Assembly (NCBI RefSeq): GCF_004366815.1 | Contig: NZ_SORI01000012.1 | Location: forward strand, 24,131-88,130 | Length of the DNA stretch: 64,000 bases | Direction of reading: 5' to 3' | Source of the DNA: Aminivibrio pyruvatiphilus | Lineage (GTDB): Bacteria; Synergistota; Synergistia; Synergistales; Aminobacteriaceae | In this document: positions 62,025 through 64,000 of the stretch, piece after piece | How positions within the stretch are numbered: the stretch's first letter is position 1 | How the letters are laid out: the number at the start of each line of letters is the position of its first letter | Made by a program: the position numbers and the translations under genes | Notes under the pieces: model-generated | Databases searched by the model: none | What the model saw: the letters and a program-made list of their open reading frames with translations, nothing else | What the model was told of the DNA's origin: nothing

Positions 62025-63564
62025 CCCGTCCACCCCCGTAGTATTCCGCGCCCCGGATGAAGCTGTGCCGGTCGTCCGCTTTCCTGGCAGGCCCGGCGGA
62101 CGGAAGAACCTTGTCCTGCCCCGATTTGAGAATCGCCGAGATGTTCCTGCTTGTGGGACGGGGCGTGTAGGAAAGAGCCCTCGCACAGGCGTTTTCCAGG
62201 CGTTCGACGGAGTACTTGTCCGCCATCTTGAGGATCCCCATGCATGTCCGAAAACCCTGTTGTTCTACCTTGCATCCGGCAAGCACGCTTCGGATGACTC
62301 CTTCCGTGTTCGGCCCGATGCTTGAAGCCCAGGAGATAAAGCGCTCTCCGCTCCACTCGGCGCTTCGGCGGTGGCTTTCCGGCATGTGCTCGTGCACCGT
62401 CCGGTACTGTCCGGAAACACCGTTCACCCTGGGGTGGGAGCATATTCGGACCCCGTTGTAGAAGATCTCCACCATGCGGCTCGTGATGCGGACGTCCACC
62501 TTCTGCTTGATGTACTCGTGGCATACGCTGTAGAAATTCCCCTCCACCTGGACGTGGTAGTTGAAGGAGACGGTCGCCTGCTTCCACACGGCGATTTCGA
62601 AGGGTCTCGCCGGCAGGGGGAAAAGGAAATCCCGCTCTTCCTCCAGAAAGACGCTCCGTCTGCTTCCGGGGCGCTTCTGGAATGGACGCTCGTTCAATTC
62701 CTCCAGTTTTTCCCGGATCTCGCGGTTGAGTTCCGGCACAGAGAAAAATGTCCGGTCCCTGAGGGCCGCCATGATCCAGGTGGAGACATGGCCGACCGTT
62801 CCTTCCACGCTCGGCTTGTCCCTGGGCTGCCGTACTCTCGCCGGAAGTATGGCCGTTCCGTAGTACTCCGCCATTTCATGGTATGTCTTGTTGATGACCG
62901 GGGAATACCAGTCCGCCTTGTCCACTCCCGTCTTGAGGTTGTCCGGCACCACCATCCGGGGAACTCCGCCGAAGTGGGCGAAAGCGTTCGTGTGACCGAG
63001 TATCCAGCTCTCCATACCCACGTCCGTGAAGGCTTCCACATAGGCGTACTGGCTCGCCGGAAGCACCGCGACGAAGATGTATGCCGGGCTTTCTCCGCCG
63101 GTGACGGAGTCGCGAATCCTCATCTCTTTCCCAGCCCAGTCCACCTCCATGCGCTCTCCCGGTTTCCTCTCGATATGCATGGTCGCCTTGGAGACTACGG
63201 CGTACTTCCGGTAGAGCTTGCAGAACTGGCTGTACTGGTAGGGAATCTCGCCCCCATCCCGACACTTCCGGCAGTACTCGTCCCAAAGAAGGGTCATGGT
63301 CACCCCCGGCTTCGCCAGTTCACGGTGGATATACTCGCAGTCCGGCGTCCGGGACGACGTCTCCTTCTCCTTCTCGGGAAAGAGAAGTTTCCTCAAGTCC
63401 GCCTCTCCGACCTCCAGCGGAACGGGCCACTCCACCCCCAGTTTCACAGCCCGGGCCAAAACCTCGGACACGGTGTTGCGGGAGCACGAAACGCTGCCCG
63501 CGATGCTCCTCCCGCTCAGTCCGAGCGAGGCAAGCCGCAGAATTTCCCTGTACTGCGTCGTCAT
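62014..63564 (-). CDS. istA: IS21-family transposase IstA
   Basis: 516 residues: N-terminal HTH (L-G-L-S-G-R-S-I-A, then S-C-S-R-N-T-V), a DDE integrase core beginning M-E-V-D-W-A-G, with V-P-D-N-L-K for the second Asp and P-S-V-E-G-T-V for the Glu, and a C-terminal beta-barrel region. The gene is intact, so the element may still be active. Confidence 0.94.
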   Translation of the reverse strand: MTTQYREILRLASLGLSGRSIAGSVSCSRNTVSEVLARAVKLGVEWPVPLEVGEADLRKLLFPEKEKETSSRTPDCEYIHRELAKPGVTMTLLWDEYCRKCRDGGEIPYQYSQFCKLYRKYAVVSKATMHIERKPGERMEVDWAGKEMRIRDSVTGGESPAYIFVAVLPASQYAYVEAFTDVGMESWILGHTNAFAHFGGVPRMVVPDNLKTGVDKADWYSPVINKTYHEMAEYYGTAILPARVRQPRDKPSVEGTVGHVSTWIMAALRDRTFFSVPELNREIREKLEELNERPFQKRPGSRRSVFLEEERDFLFPLPARPFEIAVWKQATVSFNYHVQVEGNFYSVCHEYIKQKVDVRITSRMVEIFYNGVRICSHPRVNGVSGQYRTVHEHMPESHRRSAEWSGERFISWASSIGPNTEGVIRSVLAGCKVEQQGFRTCMGILKMADKYSVERLENACARALSYTPRPTSRNISAILKSGQDKVLPSAGPARKADDRHSFIRGAEYYGGGRDAD

Positions 63565-63746
63565 ACGTTGTAACCTCCCTGATTCGAATTCGCACGCAAT
63601 AATCCGTCATGCGTTCGAATTGTAGGGATAATGGCTCTCAGGGAGGAGAAGGACCGGCTCTCTCCAGGGAGATTCGCCGGCTCTATTTCAGGACACAAGT
63701 GGCTCTGCTTTTGGAGACAGGCGGCTCTTTCACAGTGCAATAATCA

Positions 63747-63942
63747 GAGCAGCCAGCAGAACCGCCCACGGGGAAACTGATCCAGCCGCGCACCCTTCCA
63801 CATCTCCGACAGGCTCCTCGTACTGATACAGCGTCTTATAGAGGTTCAGCCGCCCTCCCGTGATGGTGAGGTTTTTCCCGACTTCGCCGGGTTTGAAACG
63901 GGAAGCCTTGCAAACACAGGATTGTGCATCGTTGGTGGGCAC
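63747..63942 (-). pseudogene. C-terminal fragment of an S8-protease paralogue upstream of the IS21 insertion
   Basis: The frame holds L-T-I-T-G-G-R-L-N-L-Y-K-T-L-Y-Q-Y, then G-C-A-A-G-S-V-S-P-W-A-V-L-L-A-A, and is then lost in the IS end. It is a close copy of the end of the subtilase at 38.5 kb. About 50 codons are homologous; upstream residues do not match and a hairpin at 63.95 kb follows, so the catalytic part is gone or was never here. Joined to the 61056-61088 piece it gives VSPWAVLLAAPLLMLFRKR. Confidence 0.85.
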
Positions 63943-63946
63943 TACA

Positions 63947-63982
63947 CAGCCCCTCTTTTCAATTCTGTGAAAAGAGGGGCTG
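63947..63982. terminator. Strong hairpin near the right edge
   Basis: CAGCCCCTCTTTTCA (63947-63961) pairs perfectly with 63968-63982. The tail is only weakly T-rich, so direction is unclear. Confidence 0.55.
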
Positions 63983-64000
63983 TCGTTTGGCTTTCGAGAT

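Larger units (their letters stand above)
61089..63746 (-). mobile_element. Complete IS21-family insertion sequence
   Basis: 2658 bases with istA and istB on the minus strand. Both ends start TGA.TATT (left TGAATATTAC; right, complement, TGATTATTGC) and carry three matching inner sites of the form AGAGCC.C.TGTCTCC, AGCCAC.TGTGTC and AGAGCCG, as in IS21 ends with repeated transposase sites. The 4-base target duplication GAGC is at 61085-61088 and 63747-63750. Removal of the element plus one GAGC rebuilds the reading frame of the host gene, fixing the boundaries. Confidence 0.92.

Overview
The window is GC-rich chromosomal DNA of a member of the Synergistota. The best evidence is the Synerg-CTERM sorting tail (a Cys-containing motif, then an S-P-W start to a hydrophobic stretch, then a basic end). 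It is present on two secreted subtilases and can be rebuilt for a third that an insertion sequence has split. The gene content also fits an anaerobic fermenter of amino and organic acids: two tripartite tricarboxylate transporters (TTT), an M20 amidohydrolase with a YfcC carrier, urocanase, a 2x[4Fe-4S] ferredoxin, an opine-type dehydrogenase and an ornithine cyclodeaminase-family enzyme.

Layout. 0-1.4 kb: the end of carB, then a paired YeeE/YedE permease. 1.4-8 kb (minus strand): secreted subtilase, old yellow enzyme, YfcC carrier, M20 amidohydrolase. 8.0-8.3 kb: a divergent promoter region and a strongly folded, unassigned RNA on the plus strand. 8.3-11.3 kb: GntR regulator, class III CoA-transferase and HMG-CoA-lyase-like operon. 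11.3-13.7 kb: secreted clan-CD-like peptidase, then ribU under an FMN riboswitch. 14.2-24 kb: divergent catabolic cluster; GntR/RidA/DSD1-type lyase face LeuC/LeuD/PdxA/TctC/TctB/TctA/LeuB-like genes, with one operator between two promoters. 24-29.5 kb: a second GntR-TTT operon ending in a ferredoxin and an unrecognised Cys-rich protein. 30.5-32.7 kb: T-box leader, asd, AEC transporter. 32.8-36.3 kb: IclR-HutU-HutD. 36.9-40.4 kb: aminotransferase and a second subtilase. 41-46.8 kb: five toxin-antitoxin-like modules (ImmA/IrrE-PIN, RelB with a frameshifted YafQ, Doc with a tiny partner, a RelE pair, AbrB-PIN) packed among dispersed repeats. 47.6-50.6 kb: opine dehydrogenase divergent from a solute-binding protein and an ornithine cyclodeaminase-like gene. 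51.6-60.5 kb: surface-polysaccharide locus (Ldh2-like dehydrogenase, AT-rich MBOAT/AlgJ pair, WbpD-, WbpA- and WbpB-like enzymes). 61-63.75 kb: complete IS21-family element inside a subtilase C-terminal remnant.

Intergenic DNA carries many copies of a family of inverted-repeat units (left arm beginning GTCATCCTGAGG, right arm ending CTCAGGATGAC). They fill almost every gap longer than 300 bases and in one place run into a coding sequence. No tRNA, rRNA or CRISPR array was seen.
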